A stretch of 64,000 nt of DNA from Flavobacterium granuli (GCF_900129705.1 NZ_FQWO01000003.1:248001-312000), one strand, 5' to 3'; positions 24,254-34,349 are shown, counted from the stretch's first letter. Program-made: numbers and translations. The notes: generated by a model not told the origin, from the letters alone.

Positions 24254-26029
24254 TTAACCATATATTTTGTGGAATAAATCAGCATATTTTTCCATTATAA
24301 TTTTTCGTTTTAGTTTCAATGTAGGAGTCAATTCTCCGCCTTCGATTGACCAAATTTCTGGTGTAAGTTCAAAGCGTTTTATTTTTTCCCAGTTACCGAA
24401 TTTTTCGTTAGAGTGATCAATTTCTTCTTGAATTCTAGCGATTACTTTTTCATTGGAAACAATTTCTTCATTGCTTTTTCCTATGTTGAACTTGTGAATA
24501 TTTGCCCACTCTTTTATAAAATCAAAATTAGGTTGAATGAATGCTGCTGGCATTTTTTGGCCATCACCAATCACCATAATTTGATCGATGAAACGGGATT
24601 GTTTCAAGGTGTTTTCAATAATTTGCGGTGCGATGTATTTTCCTCCAGAGGTTTTAAACATTTCTTTTTTACGATCGGTAATTTTAAGAAATCCTTCTTC
24701 GTCAATATTGCCTATGTCGCCTGTGTGGAAATAACCGCCTTGTAAGGCTTCGGCTGTTTTTTGCTCGTCTTTGTAATAGCCCATCATAACATTAGGTCCT
24801 TTGCAAAGAATTTCCCCGTCTTCGGCTATTTTTACTTCTACATTATCAATTACTTTACCTACAGTTCCTATTTTGAATCCTTTGTTCCTCATATCATTTA
24901 CGGATATTACAGGAGAAGTTTCGGTCAGTCCGTATCCTTCCATAACCGGAATACCCGCGGCGGCAAAAATTTGGGTTAATCGTGGCTGTAAAGCAGCGCT
25001 ACCGGAAACCATTAAATCTAAGTTTCCGCCAAGACCTTCTTGCCATTTACTGAAAATTAGTTTTCGGGCAATCTTAAGTTGGAATTCGTACCAAAAACCA
25101 TTGGCGCCATAAGGTTGGTAACGCAATCCTAAATCAATGGCCCAAAAGAATAATGTCTTTTTAATCCCTGTAAGTTCTGCGCCTTTGGCGTAAATTTTAT
25201 CATATACTTTTTCAAGTAATCTTGGAACAGCCGTGATTACTGTAGGCTTTACTTCTTTTAGGTTGTCACTGATTTTGTCTATAGCTTCTCCAAAATATAC
25301 TGAAACACCATAATATTGATATAAATACAAAATCATTCTTTCAAAAATATGGCATATCGGTAGGAAACTCAAGGCACGACTATTACCTGCTTCAAATGGG
25401 ATTCTTGTTGCGCTACTTAATACATCTGAAACAATATTATTATGCGAAAGCATTACGCCTTTGGGTCTGCCAGTGGTTCCAGAGGTGTAAATAATAGTTG
25501 CCAGATCCTCAGCTTTTACACTATTTTTTCTGTTTTCAACTTCATCTTGATTGCTTTGGTCTTCGCCAAGAGTCAATAATTCTTTCCAGTTTTTGCAACC
25601 TTCAATAGTGTTAAAACAATATACATCTTTCAAATAAGGGACTTTGGCTCTAATTAGGTTTACTTTTCGTAGCACTTCTTCGTCCGAAACAAAACAATAG
25701 CTAGCTTCTGAATGATTCAATATGTATTCATAATCATCTTCCGATATTGTTGGATATATGGGCACAGTTTGTGCAGCTGTTTGTAAGATACCAATATCCA
25801 TAATATGCCATTCCGTTCTATTGTTAGTTGAAATTAGGGCAATTTTATCGTCTTTTTGAATTCCCAATCGCAAGAGTGCTCTGGAAATTGTATTGGATTT
25901 AGCGATGTACTCTTGGGTAGAAGTTTTCTCCCAAATGCCGTTTTGTTTAGTTACCAGCGCATCTGGAATCGAATTGTATTTATCTTGCTGGTAATACGGA
26001 AAATCAAAAAGTCTGGTTACTGAAATCAT
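24254..26029 (-). CDS. fadD: Long-chain fatty acid--CoA ligase (AMP-forming)
   Basis: An adenylating enzyme of 591 residues that activates fatty acids to acyl-CoA through acyl-AMP. The P-loop-like signature is TIIYTSGTTGRPKGVMLSHN (about residues 177-196). The adenylate-binding region is GYGLTETSPVIS. The hinge region is GDIGNIDEEGFLKITDRKKEMFKTSGGKYIAPQ, quoted as TGDIG and ITDRKKEMFKTSGGKY. The C-terminal lysine domain follows. The length fits the long bacterial/plant LACS-like group. It lies near the fadNAE operon in the same direction, and feeds it. Confidence 0.92.
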   Translation of the reverse strand: MISVTRLFDFPYYQQDKYNSIPDALVTKQNGIWEKTSTQEYIAKSNTISRALLRLGIQKDDKIALISTNNRTEWHIMDIGILQTAAQTVPIYPTISEDDYEYILNHSEASYCFVSDEEVLRKVNLIRAKVPYLKDVYCFNTIEGCKNWKELLTLGEDQSNQDEVENRKNSVKAEDLATIIYTSGTTGRPKGVMLSHNNIVSDVLSSATRIPFEAGNSRALSFLPICHIFERMILYLYQYYGVSVYFGEAIDKISDNLKEVKPTVITAVPRLLEKVYDKIYAKGAELTGIKKTLFFWAIDLGLRYQPYGANGFWYEFQLKIARKLIFSKWQEGLGGNLDLMVSGSAALQPRLTQIFAAAGIPVMEGYGLTETSPVISVNDMRNKGFKIGTVGKVIDNVEVKIAEDGEILCKGPNVMMGYYKDEQKTAEALQGGYFHTGDIGNIDEEGFLKITDRKKEMFKTSGGKYIAPQIIENTLKQSRFIDQIMVIGDGQKMPAAFIQPNFDFIKEWANIHKFNIGKSNEEIVSNEKVIARIQEEIDHSNEKFGNWEKIKRFELTPEIWSIEGGELTPTLKLKRKIIMEKYADLFHKIYG

Positions 26030-26387
26030 TATAAAAAGATTGAATTTTATTGCAAATTAATTAAAATTTAATAATAAAGATTGCTTTTTTAAATTTTAAA
26101 TAGAAAAATTAAGTTGCGGCAGTTGTCTTTTACGAAATCGATTTTTAAGTATTTTTTATTTTGGATGTTCTTTCTGATCTGTTTGTTTTTTTGGTGCTTT
26201 ATGGTTATAAAATACAGATGTTGTAATTGGTTGTTTATGAGTGATATGTGTTTTTTTTATTGCGTTTTATTTTTTTGTAGAACAGTTTTTTTAATTGTGC
26301 TTTTTCTATTTTCTGTTTTAAATTGAAATTAGAGTGCAAAAAAAAGCGCTCCTTTTCAGGAACGCTTTTTTATGATTTATGAAAAAC
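26030..26387. other. Intergenic stretch with terminator of purL
   Basis: 358 bases. An open frame 26114-26326 (plus) starts with TTG and encodes almost only F, C, L, V and W, so I do not accept it. The terminator at 26338-26371 is the only supported feature; the fadD promoter should lie near 26030-26100. Confidence 0.6.
26338..26371 (-). terminator. Terminator of purL
   Basis: AAAAAAGCGCTCC and GGAACGCTTTTTT pair with one mismatch around TTTTCA; the A-run gives a T-run on the minus strand. Confidence 0.8.
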
Positions 26388-29300
26388 TTATTTTTTATCA
26401 ATCCATAATCTTGCATTAACAAAGGCTTCATGCCAAGGCGAAACTTCATCGTTTCTATCTTTTGGATAGTGAGCCCAGTTCCATTGGAATGTAGAACGCT
26501 CAATATGTGGCATCATTACTAAATGACGTCCTGTAGTATCGCATAACATCGCTGTATTGAAGTCAGAACCGTTAGGGTTTGCAGGATAACCTTCGTAACC
26601 ATATTTACCTACAATGTTATAGTTCTCTTCTGCTAAAGGCATTTGAAATTTACCTTCTCCATGCGATACCCAAACTCCAAGTGTAGCTCCAGCCAAAGTG
26701 GATAGCATTACCGATTTGTTCTCTTGTACCGTTACAGATGTGAAGATACTTTCGTGTTTGTGGCTGTTGTTGTGTAACATTTTTGGCTTTTGTTCGTGTT
26801 CGGGATTAATCAATCCTAATTCTACAAACAATTGGCAACCGTTGCAAATTCCCACTGATAAGGTGTCTTCTCTTTTGAAGAAATTCTCCAAAGCCATTTT
26901 AGCTTTTTCATTGTATAGGAATGCTCCAGCCCAACCTTTGGCCGAACCTAAAACATCTGAGTTAGAGAATCCTCCAACAGCTCCAATAAACTGAATGTCT
27001 TCTAAGTTTTCACGTCCCGAAATCAAATCGGTCATGTGAATGTCTTTTACGTCAAAACCAGCTAAGTACATAGCATTGGCCATTTCACGCTCAGAATTAC
27101 TTCCTTTTTCACGTATAATTGCCGCTTTCGGTCTTGGTTTAGAAGAATCGATCAACGGTTTTTTTCCTGTAAAATGAGCAGGGAAAGTATAGTTTAACGC
27201 TTGGTTTTTATAATTGTCAAAACGTGCCTGGGCTGTTCCGTTCTTCGATTGCTTTTGGTCTAATAAGAACGAAGTTTTAAACCAGATGTCTCTGTATTTA
27301 GCAATGTCTAATTGACAAGGACCAAAGTTCAATGTGGCTTCGTTAGTTGCAGTTCCTAATTTGTAGAATGAAACTCCGTTAGCCTTCAATTTACTTTCTA
27401 ACACCGCATCTTCTTTGGCTTGGAATACCAGACCGATATTTTCAGCAAAAAGGTATTTGATAATGTCTTTTTCTTCAAAAACAGAGAAATCAATTTTGGC
27501 TCCTAAATTCACATCAGCAAAACACATTTCTAATAAAGTAGTGATTAAACCACCGCTTCCAATATCGTGACCCGCTATAATTTGATTGTCTACGATTAAT
27601 TCTTGAATAGTATTAAATGCTTTTTTGAAGAAAGCAGCGTCTTTGATTGTAGGTGTTTCAGTTCCAATAGTATTCAAGATTTGTGCAAATGAAGAACCTC
27701 CTAATTTGTATTCGTCTTGAGATAAATTGATGTAGTAAATAGAACCTCCGTCTTTTTGTAAAACAGGTTCTACCACTTTTCTGATGTCGGTACAATTTCC
27801 TCCGGCAGAAATAATGACCGTTCCCGGAGCAATTACTTCTTCGTTAGGATATCTTTGTTTCATTGAAAGCGAATCTTTTCCTGTTGGAATATTGATTCCC
27901 AATTCGATGGCAAAGTCAGAGCAACCTTCAACGGCAGCATACAAACGAGCGTCTTCACCTTCATTTTTACAAGCCCACATCCAGTTAGCCGAAAGTGAAA
28001 TTCCTTTCAATCCGTCTTTAATTGGTGCCCAAACGATATTCGATAAAGATTCTGCAATAGCGTTGCGGCTACCAGCAACAGGATCAATCAAGGCTGAGAT
28101 AGGAGCGTGACCAATAGAGGTTGCGATTCCTTCGATTCCTTGATAATCCAAAGCCATTACACCACAGTTGTTCAATGGCAATTGCAAAGGTCCAGTTGTC
28201 TGTTGTTTGGCTACTTTTCCGCCCACACAACGGTCTACTTTATTGGTCAACCAGTCTTTACAGGCAACAGCTTCTAATTGTAATACTTGTTCTAAATATG
28301 AGGCAATATCTTTTTTATCGTAAGTTAAGTTTGAGTAATCTCTTGCGATAGTTTTATCCGTCATAACCACTTTTGGAGAACTACCAAAGAAATCTTCTAA
28401 GGCGTAATCCATTGGTTTAGCACCGGTGGTTTTAGATTCGAAAGTAAAACGGTGGTCATCGGTTACGTCACCCACCTGATACATTGGCGCGCGTTCTCTG
28501 TCGGCAATGCGTTGCAAGGTGTCAATATCTTTTTGTCCAATAACTAATCCCATTCTTTCTTGCGATTCGTTACCGATAATCTCTTTAGCGGAAAGAGTAG
28601 GGTCGCCCACAGGCAATTTGTCTAAATCAATTAATCCTCCTGTTTCTTCCACTAATTCAGAAAGACAGTTCAAATGTCCACCTGCACCGTGATCGTGAAT
28701 AGAAACTATAGGATTGTTATCGCTTTCTACCAAACCACGGATGGCATTAGCAGCACGTTTTTGCATTTCTGGATTCGAACGTTGGATAGCGTTCAATTCA
28801 ATTCCTGAACCAAAAGCTCCTGTGTCTGCTGATGAAACTGCAGCACCACCCATTCCGATTCTATAATTTTCTCCACCAAGGATAACGATTTTATCGCCTT
28901 CTTGTGGTTTGTGTTTGATGGCTTGGTCTAATTTTCCATAACCAATTCCACCTGCTTGCATGATTACTTTGTCATAACCTATTTTGCGGTTGTTTTCATC
29001 ATGTTCGAAAGTTAAAACGGAACCCGTGATTAGCGGTTGCCCGAATTTATTCCCAAAATCTGAAGCTCCATTAGAAGCTTTGATTAAAATATCCATTGGA
29101 GTTTGGTACAACCATTTTCTTTCGGTCATGCCGTTTTCCCAATTTCTGTCATCGGCTAAACGCGAATAAGAAGTCATATAAACCGCTGTTCCTGCCATTG
29201 GTAACGAACCTTGTCCTCCAGCCAAACGGTCACGAATTTCACCTCCAGAACCAGTAGCGGCACCGTTGAAAGGTTCTACAGTGGTAGGGAAATTGTGTGT

Positions 29301-30041
29301 TTCTGCTTTTAATGAGATCACCGAATCAAATTCTTTAATTTCGTAAAAATCAGCTTTATCGGCAGTTTTTGGTGCAAATTGTTGCACTCTTGGTCCTTTT
29401 ACAAAAGCCACGTTGTCTTTGTAAGCCGAAACAATATCGTTGGGATTTTCCTGTGATGTTTTTTTGATTAATTTGAAAAGAGACGTTTCTTTTTCTTCAC
29501 CATCAATAACAAAAGTTCCATTGAAAATTTTGTGACGACAGTGCTCTGAATTGGCTTGTGAAAAAGCGAAAATTTCAGAATCAGTTAATTTTCTGCCTAA
29601 TTTGGTAGACAAATTATCCAAATATTCCACTTCTTCGGGACTTAATGCCAGTCCTTCTTTTTTGTTATAGCCATCAATATCTTCGATGTCCAGAATAGGT
29701 TCCGGTTGAATATGAATGGTGAAAATATCTTGGTTTAACTCCGTATATTTTTGTGAAAGCATGGGGTCGAAATCGGTGAAATCTTCCGTTGCTTTTTGAA
29801 ATTCCTCAATTCGAATGATCCCTGAAATCCCCATGTTTTGAGTGATTTCAACGGCATTGGTACTCCAAGGAGTCACCATGGTGGCGCGAGGTCCAACAAA
29901 AAAATCCGTCAGTACGGATTTTTCTATTTTATTAGAGTCGGCAAAAAGCCAGTTAAGTTTTGAAATGTCTTGAGCTGAAATTTCGTTTTGCGTTTGTACT
30001 GCAAAAACAGTTTTGCTTTGGTTTTCAAAGAAATGGATCAT
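26388..30041 (-). CDS. purL: Phosphoribosylformylglycinamidine synthase
   Basis: Single-chain FGAM synthase of 1217 residues, fourth step of purine synthesis: FGAR, glutamine and ATP give FGAM. An N-terminal PurS-like region is followed by the linker (NSEHCRHKIFNGTFVIDG). The two AIRS-like ATP-binding halves follow (SLKAETHNFPTTVEPFNGAATGSGGE, quoted as AETHNFPTTVEPFNGAATG). The C-terminal glutaminase has nucleophile Cys 1066 (GICNGCQLF), His 1179 and Glu 1181 (MPHIER). The length is right for the proteobacterial/eukaryotic type. It is a single gene with its own promoter. Confidence 0.95.
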   Translation of the reverse strand: MIHFFENQSKTVFAVQTQNEISAQDISKLNWLFADSNKIEKSVLTDFFVGPRATMVTPWSTNAVEITQNMGISGIIRIEEFQKATEDFTDFDPMLSQKYTELNQDIFTIHIQPEPILDIEDIDGYNKKEGLALSPEEVEYLDNLSTKLGRKLTDSEIFAFSQANSEHCRHKIFNGTFVIDGEEKETSLFKLIKKTSQENPNDIVSAYKDNVAFVKGPRVQQFAPKTADKADFYEIKEFDSVISLKAETHNFPTTVEPFNGAATGSGGEIRDRLAGGQGSLPMAGTAVYMTSYSRLADDRNWENGMTERKWLYQTPMDILIKASNGASDFGNKFGQPLITGSVLTFEHDENNRKIGYDKVIMQAGGIGYGKLDQAIKHKPQEGDKIVILGGENYRIGMGGAAVSSADTGAFGSGIELNAIQRSNPEMQKRAANAIRGLVESDNNPIVSIHDHGAGGHLNCLSELVEETGGLIDLDKLPVGDPTLSAKEIIGNESQERMGLVIGQKDIDTLQRIADRERAPMYQVGDVTDDHRFTFESKTTGAKPMDYALEDFFGSSPKVVMTDKTIARDYSNLTYDKKDIASYLEQVLQLEAVACKDWLTNKVDRCVGGKVAKQQTTGPLQLPLNNCGVMALDYQGIEGIATSIGHAPISALIDPVAGSRNAIAESLSNIVWAPIKDGLKGISLSANWMWACKNEGEDARLYAAVEGCSDFAIELGINIPTGKDSLSMKQRYPNEEVIAPGTVIISAGGNCTDIRKVVEPVLQKDGGSIYYINLSQDEYKLGGSSFAQILNTIGTETPTIKDAAFFKKAFNTIQELIVDNQIIAGHDIGSGGLITTLLEMCFADVNLGAKIDFSVFEEKDIIKYLFAENIGLVFQAKEDAVLESKLKANGVSFYKLGTATNEATLNFGPCQLDIAKYRDIWFKTSFLLDQKQSKNGTAQARFDNYKNQALNYTFPAHFTGKKPLIDSSKPRPKAAIIREKGSNSEREMANAMYLAGFDVKDIHMTDLISGRENLEDIQFIGAVGGFSNSDVLGSAKGWAGAFLYNEKAKMALENFFKREDTLSVGICNGCQLFVELGLINPEHEQKPKMLHNNSHKHESIFTSVTVQENKSVMLSTLAGATLGVWVSHGEGKFQMPLAEENYNIVGKYGYEGYPANPNGSDFNTAMLCDTTGRHLVMMPHIERSTFQWNWAHYPKDRNDEVSPWHEAFVNARLWIDKK

Positions 30042-30069
30042 TGTTGTGTAGTTTGTTGTATTTACGGTG

Positions 30070-30101
30070 CAAATTTAGTTTAAATATATAGTTCGAGCAA
30101 A
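30070..30101 (-). promoter_or_regulatory. Promoter of purL
   Basis: On the minus strand TTTG (30101-30098) and TAAATTTG (30077-30070) are 20 bases apart, a close match to the Bacteroidota consensus. The purL start lies 28 bases downstream. Confidence 0.65.
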
Positions 30102-30231
30102 TGTGAAATGCAAAGTATTTTATAAAATAAGACAATTAAAAAATGACTAAAAATTAGCCCGATTTTCCTTTCGTTTTACTGTTTTTAATTTGGTGATTCG
30201 TATCCTTTGTTTTCGTTTGGCAATAATGCCG

Positions 30232-31746
30232 TTATTTTACAAAAGGATTGCTTTGATAAGCACCCAAATCAGGAGGCGAAGTTCTCATTTTACCTAAAAT
30301 ATCTGACGAAATTATATAAGCCGGATTCCCTTTTGCGAAAGCGGGAGAAGTGTTATCAATAAAGAGTTTGTTTTGGTGAATATTGTAGAATTTAGGGTCT
30401 TTATTTAAAAGAATATCAGAATAATGTGCTGTATCAGTATTGAATTGATAATCAAGATTGGTAGAGTCAGAATCGAATTTTATCAGGCAATTGTTGAATT
30501 TATAATTGAATCTGGCTGTTGTTTTTTTGCTCAATAACAATGCATTGGAGTAGGAGCCATAGATAATGCAATTGTTGAAAGTGGCTGCTGTCAGGTCTTT
30601 TGCTTCTGGTGAGGCATTCAAGTTGTAATTGCTTATTGAAACAGTCACCTGTTGCGAACTGTTCCAGTTGTTATTGAAAGTGCAATGGCTAAAGTTGTAA
30701 TTTCCGCCATAAGAACAGGCTAAACTGGCTTGTCCTGCATTGTTGATTACTAGGTTTTCTCCTTCAATTTTTGCTGTTTCGGCGAGAATTCCATAATTGG
30801 AAGAATTGTAAATTTGGGTATTTTTTATAGTAAAAGGAAATCCGTTATTGTTTTGAATCAATAAACCAATAGTTGCATTTTTAATAGTGAGATGGTTTAT
30901 AGAATGGTTTGAGCTTTCGCTTGTCAACCAAATTGTCCCCCATTGTCCGGGAATATTTGAATATTCAGGTTCTAATCGGTCGCCTTCAAAAATAACTTCG
31001 TTTTCAAGCTTTGTTGTGTTTGAAATTCCTCCGTTGATGTTTAATGTAGCGCCATCAGTTACAATAAGCCCGGAATTCGCATGAAAATGAACTCGGGAGC
31101 CGGGGTCGAAAACAACCGTTTTTCCTGAAGGAACAGCGGCGTAGCCATAAATAACATAAGGTTTGGTGTTAGTAAAATGGAGTTCGTTTCCGTTTATAGG
31201 ATCATTTTCGTCCAGATAAAAGCCTTCAATTTCTGTATTTTTAATGGGTAAAGTCTCGATTGTTCCATTAGTAGAGCGTTTTGGGTACAGGAAAATAGCA
31301 TCCTGAATTAAAGTGATCAGTTCAACTTCTTGAAGATTTTCCCCGCTGTCAAACTGGATTTGGTCGGTATATAGAAAATCGGTTGGATTGGCATCGGCAA
31401 TATTGGCGGTAGTTTCTATAAAAATGTACAGACTGTCCTTGGCCAAAATATCGATGTTACGGAATATTTTACCATTAGTTCCTTGCATTCCATCGATGGT
31501 CATACGGTATTTGGAATTTAATCCCTTGCTGAATTCTATCTTTGGAATACGAATGTCGTTTTTGCTTTTATTGTATACTTTTAAATGGTAGGTGCTGGAT
31601 CCAATGTTTGTAAAAACCGTGTCTAAATAAACGGTATCTTTTGAAAAGACTAGATTTCCGCTGCTGGCTACTGTCTCAAAATCCGAGCGACAGGAGCAAA
31701 AAGAGTATAATATCCCGATAAAAAGAAGCAAGGTTACAGGGCGCAT
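30232..31746 (-). CDS. Parallel beta-helix lipoprotein, unknown function
   Basis: A protein of 504 residues with a lipoprotein signal (LLLFIGILYSFCSC). The N-terminal 130 residues look like an Ig-type domain (VYLDTVFTNIGSSTYHLKVYN). From about residue 190 to 450 a right-handed parallel beta-helix is indicated by short repeating strands (GLIVTDGATLNI, NHLTIKNATIGLLIQNNNG, YNFSHCTFNNNW, FNNCIIYG). The terminal GAYQSNPF is a usual ending of such Bacteroidota proteins. It is probably a surface or periplasmic protein. No catalytic residue of polysaccharide lyases can be pointed out. Confidence 0.75.
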   Translation of the reverse strand: MRPVTLLLFIGILYSFCSCRSDFETVASSGNLVFSKDTVYLDTVFTNIGSSTYHLKVYNKSKNDIRIPKIEFSKGLNSKYRMTIDGMQGTNGKIFRNIDILAKDSLYIFIETTANIADANPTDFLYTDQIQFDSGENLQEVELITLIQDAIFLYPKRSTNGTIETLPIKNTEIEGFYLDENDPINGNELHFTNTKPYVIYGYAAVPSGKTVVFDPGSRVHFHANSGLIVTDGATLNINGGISNTTKLENEVIFEGDRLEPEYSNIPGQWGTIWLTSESSNHSINHLTIKNATIGLLIQNNNGFPFTIKNTQIYNSSNYGILAETAKIEGENLVINNAGQASLACSYGGNYNFSHCTFNNNWNSSQQVTVSISNYNLNASPEAKDLTAATFNNCIIYGSYSNALLLSKKTTARFNYKFNNCLIKFDSDSTNLDYQFNTDTAHYSDILLNKDPKFYNIHQNKLFIDNTSPAFAKGNPAYIISSDILGKMRTSPPDLGAYQSNPFVK

Positions 31747-31886
31747 TTTGTTTTGTTTTTTGTAAAAATAGGAAAAAACTCAGTGTTAAGTAGTAGGATT
31801 TTTGAATTTGGATGTAGAATAAGTATTAGATTTACTTTTTGTGTCTTATCTTTTATTTATTTTTACAATCGATTAAAATATAAGCC

Positions 31887-32324
31887 ATGACATTTGATAG
31901 AGAAAAAATACTGGAATACTGTAATCGTATTTCAAAAAACACTTTGATGGATACCTTAAATATTGAATATATTGATGCCGGAGAGGGATTTCTGGTGGCC
32001 AAAATGCCTGTTAATGCAACTGTTCACCAGCCTATGGGATTGTTGCACGGCGGAGCTTCAGTGGCTTTGGCAGAAAGTGTAGGGAGCGCGGCTTCTTTTT
32101 TGTTCATTAATCCGGAGCTTAGCGAAGTGCGCGGAATCGAGATTTCGGCCAATCATTTGAAAGCAAAACGCAACGGGGTGGTGACTGCAACAGCCAGAAT
32201 CATTCATCAGGGCAGCAGTATTCATCTTTGGGAAATACGCATTACGGATGAAAATGAGAATTTGATTTCTCTTTGTAAGCTGACCAATATGGTTTTGCCG
32301 AAAAGAAAAAAGCAAGAAGCATAG
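31887..32324 (+). CDS. Hotdog-fold acyl-CoA thioesterase, PaaI family
   Basis: A protein of 145 residues. The hotdog signature is HQPMGLLHGGASVALAESVGS (about residues 47-67), with catalytic Gly-Gly and Glu. VRGIEISANHLKAKRNGVV follows. It lies 38 bp upstream of the isochorismate synthase gene in the same direction. The pair suggests DHNA-CoA thioesterase (MenI) for menaquinone, since PaaI-type enzymes perform that step in many bacteria. Sequence alone does not prove the substrate. Confidence 0.85.
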   Translation: MTFDREKILEYCNRISKNTLMDTLNIEYIDAGEGFLVAKMPVNATVHQPMGLLHGGASVALAESVGSAASFLFINPELSEVRGIEISANHLKAKRNGVVTATARIIHQGSSIHLWEIRITDENENLISLCKLTNMVLPKRKKQEA

Positions 32325-32362
32325 ATTTTTATTGAAATTCAGATTTTAAATACCAGCTAAAT

Positions 32363-33427
32363 ATGATTGATTTTTTTATAAAAGTAAAGCAGCAGCTAGC
32401 ACAAAACTTACCTTTTGTGATTTACAGCAAACCAAATAAAAAAAAGTTAATTGGTTTTTTTCAAAAGAACGATCATTTGTATTTTGCAGAGGATTTCAAT
32501 GAAATAGGGTTTGTTTTTGCTCCTTTTGATGGCAATCAGATGATTTTGATTCCCAGGAAGGAATCTGTAAAGTGGGTTACTGAACTTGATACATTTGAGG
32601 AAAAAGATTCTTTTTATTTTCCGTCTGTTGAAAACGATCAGGCAAAAGAAGATTTTGAGGCATTGGTTCAAAAGGGAATTGAAGCGATAGAGAAAGGCCT
32701 ATTTAAAAAGGTTGTTTTGTCAAGAGAAGAAATCCTTTCGGTTCCTAGCTTTGATTTGGTTACTGTTTTTGAAAAATTAGTACGCGCCTATCCTACGGCT
32801 TATGTTTACTGCTGGTTTCATCCAAAGATTGGTTTGTGGATGGGAGCTACGCCGGAACGATTGCTTAAAGCCAAGCAGAATAAGTTTTACACGATGGCTT
32901 TGGCAGGAACACAAACTTTTAATAAGAATTTATTAAACGTCAGTTGGGGAGAAAAAGAGAAGGAAGAGCAGCAGCACGTGACTGATTATATTTTGGACTC
33001 AATAAAAGACGTAACCTCAGAAGTGGCGGTGTCAAGTCCTTATACTTTAAAAGCGGGCAATATTTTGCATATTAAAACTGATATTGAAGGAATTATAAAT
33101 GAGGATTCCAATTTGAAAGAAGTGGTTTCTGTTTTACATCCTACGCCGGCAGTTTGTGGATTGCCTAAGGCAGTAGCCAAAGATTTTATTTTGAAAAACG
33201 AAGGCTACGAAAGGCAATATTACACAGGTTTTTTTGGGGAATTGAATTGTGAGTCTACTAATAAAGAAAAAACGAAAACCGATTTGTTTGTCAATTTGCG
33301 ATGCATGCAAATCAAAGACAAGGAAGTGCATCTGTATATGGGATGCGGAATAACCAAAGATAGCGTTCCCGAGAAAGAGTGGGAGGAAAGCCGCAATAAA
33401 GCGATGACAATGAAAAGGGTTTTGTAG
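32363..33427 (+). CDS. menF: Isochorismate synthase
   Basis: A chorismate-utilising enzyme of 354 residues. The general-base Lys is in LFKKVVLSREEI (about residues 114-125), as in MenF/EntC; anthranilate synthases have Gln there. Other signatures are WMGATPERLL, MALAGTQ, LHPTPAVCGLPK, ERQYYTGFFGEL and YMGCGITKDSVPEKEWEE. It makes isochorismate for menaquinone, the respiratory quinone of Flavobacteria. Siderophore synthesis is the alternative, but no siderophore gene is nearby. Confidence 0.88.
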   Translation: MIDFFIKVKQQLAQNLPFVIYSKPNKKKLIGFFQKNDHLYFAEDFNEIGFVFAPFDGNQMILIPRKESVKWVTELDTFEEKDSFYFPSVENDQAKEDFEALVQKGIEAIEKGLFKKVVLSREEILSVPSFDLVTVFEKLVRAYPTAYVYCWFHPKIGLWMGATPERLLKAKQNKFYTMALAGTQTFNKNLLNVSWGEKEKEEQQHVTDYILDSIKDVTSEVAVSSPYTLKAGNILHIKTDIEGIINEDSNLKEVVSVLHPTPAVCGLPKAVAKDFILKNEGYERQYYTGFFGELNCESTNKEKTKTDLFVNLRCMQIKDKEVHLYMGCGITKDSVPEKEWEESRNKAMTMKRVL

Positions 33428-33472
33428 AAGAAAGAAGAGTAATAATAGCAATAAGTAATAAAGAATTGTAAA

Positions 33473-34189
33473 ATGAAACTGGATATATTGGCTTTTGGTG
33501 CTCATCCCGATGATGTGGAATTGGGTTGTGCGGGAACCATTTTAAAAGAGATCTCATTAGGGAAAACCGTAGGAATTGTCGATTTAACACGTGGAGAATT
33601 AGGAACCAGAGGTTCTGCTGAAATTAGAGATCAGGAAGCGAATGCAGCTGCTGAAATCTTGGGGGTTTCAGTTCGTGAAAATTTGGGTATGCGCGATGGT
33701 TTTTTTGTTAATGATGAAAAACATCAGTTGGAAATAATCAAAATGATACGCAAATACAAACCCGAAATTGTTTTGTGTAATGCTATTGACGACCGTCATA
33801 TTGATCACGGAAAAGGGAGTAAATTGGTTTCGGATGCTTGTTTCTTGTCAGGATTGATGAAAATAGCAACGGCACTCGATGGAAAAGAACAAGAATCCTG
33901 GAGACCTAAATTGGTTTATCATTATATCCAATGGAAAGATATAAAACCGGATTTTGTGGTTGACATAACCGGTTTTACCGATAAAAAAATTGAAGCTATT
34001 TTAGCTTATGGCTCGCAATTTTATAGCGCTACTTCTAAGGAGCCGGAATCTCCAATAAGCTCCAAAAACTTCTTGGAAAGTTTAAATTATAGATCAAGGG
34101 ATTTAGGAAGGCTTGTGGGGGTAGAACATGCTGAAGGTTTTACGGTTGAAAGGTATTTGGCAGTCAATAGTTTAGGGGATTTGTTGTAA
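33473..34189 (+). CDS. bshB1: Bacillithiol biosynthesis deacetylase BshB1
   Basis: A zinc LmbE-family deacetylase of 238 residues. Zinc-binding AHPDDVELGCAGT is at residues 11-23, DLTRGELGTRGS near 38, and RHIDHGKGSKLV near 107. It removes the acetyl group from GlcNAc-malate in bacillithiol synthesis. The terminal part (ESLNYRSRDLGRLVGVEHAEGF) is specific for the BshB1 group. It follows menF by 45 bp, but the functions are not related. Confidence 0.9.
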   Translation: MKLDILAFGAHPDDVELGCAGTILKEISLGKTVGIVDLTRGELGTRGSAEIRDQEANAAAEILGVSVRENLGMRDGFFVNDEKHQLEIIKMIRKYKPEIVLCNAIDDRHIDHGKGSKLVSDACFLSGLMKIATALDGKEQESWRPKLVYHYIQWKDIKPDFVVDITGFTDKKIEAILAYGSQFYSATSKEPESPISSKNFLESLNYRSRDLGRLVGVEHAEGFTVERYLAVNSLGDLL

Positions 34190-34216
34190 TTTTATTGATT
34201 TTTTTTGAAAAAAATA

Positions 34217-34247
34217 TTTGCAAAAGTAAACTTATGTTGTATCTTTG
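34217..34247 (+). promoter_or_regulatory. Promoter of tRNA-His
   Basis: TTTG at 34217-34220 and TATCTTTG at 34240-34247, 19 bases apart. This is an excellent match to the Bacteroidota consensus, 18 bases before the tRNA. Confidence 0.8.
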
Positions 34248-34265
34248 CCACCGCTAAGCAACATG

Positions 34266-34339
34266 GTGGTTGTAGCTCAGTTGGTTAGAGCATCGGTTTG
34301 TGGTACCGAGGGTCGCGGGTTCGAGCCCCGTCTTCCACC
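34266..34339 (+). tRNA. tRNA-His (GTG)
   Basis: The cloverleaf can be read directly: acceptor GTGGTTG, D-arm GCTC / GAGC, anticodon stem TCGGT / ACCGA with loop TTGTGGT (anticodon GTG), T-arm GCGGG TTCGAGC CCCGT, and 3' acceptor CTTCCAC. A G at 34265 can serve as the G-1 typical of tRNA-His. CCA is not encoded in full. Two T:T mismatches sit inside the acceptor stem. Confidence 0.95.
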
Positions 34340-34349
34340 CAGAAAGCAA

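Noticed and set aside
26114..26326. Open frame of 70 codons, very hydrophobic
   Set aside because: TTG start, almost only F, C, L, V and W, in T-rich intergenic DNA without conserved pattern.
33134..33590. Two overlapping minus-strand frames of 92-123 codons
   Set aside because: They lie antisense to menF and bshB1, whose family motifs are clear.
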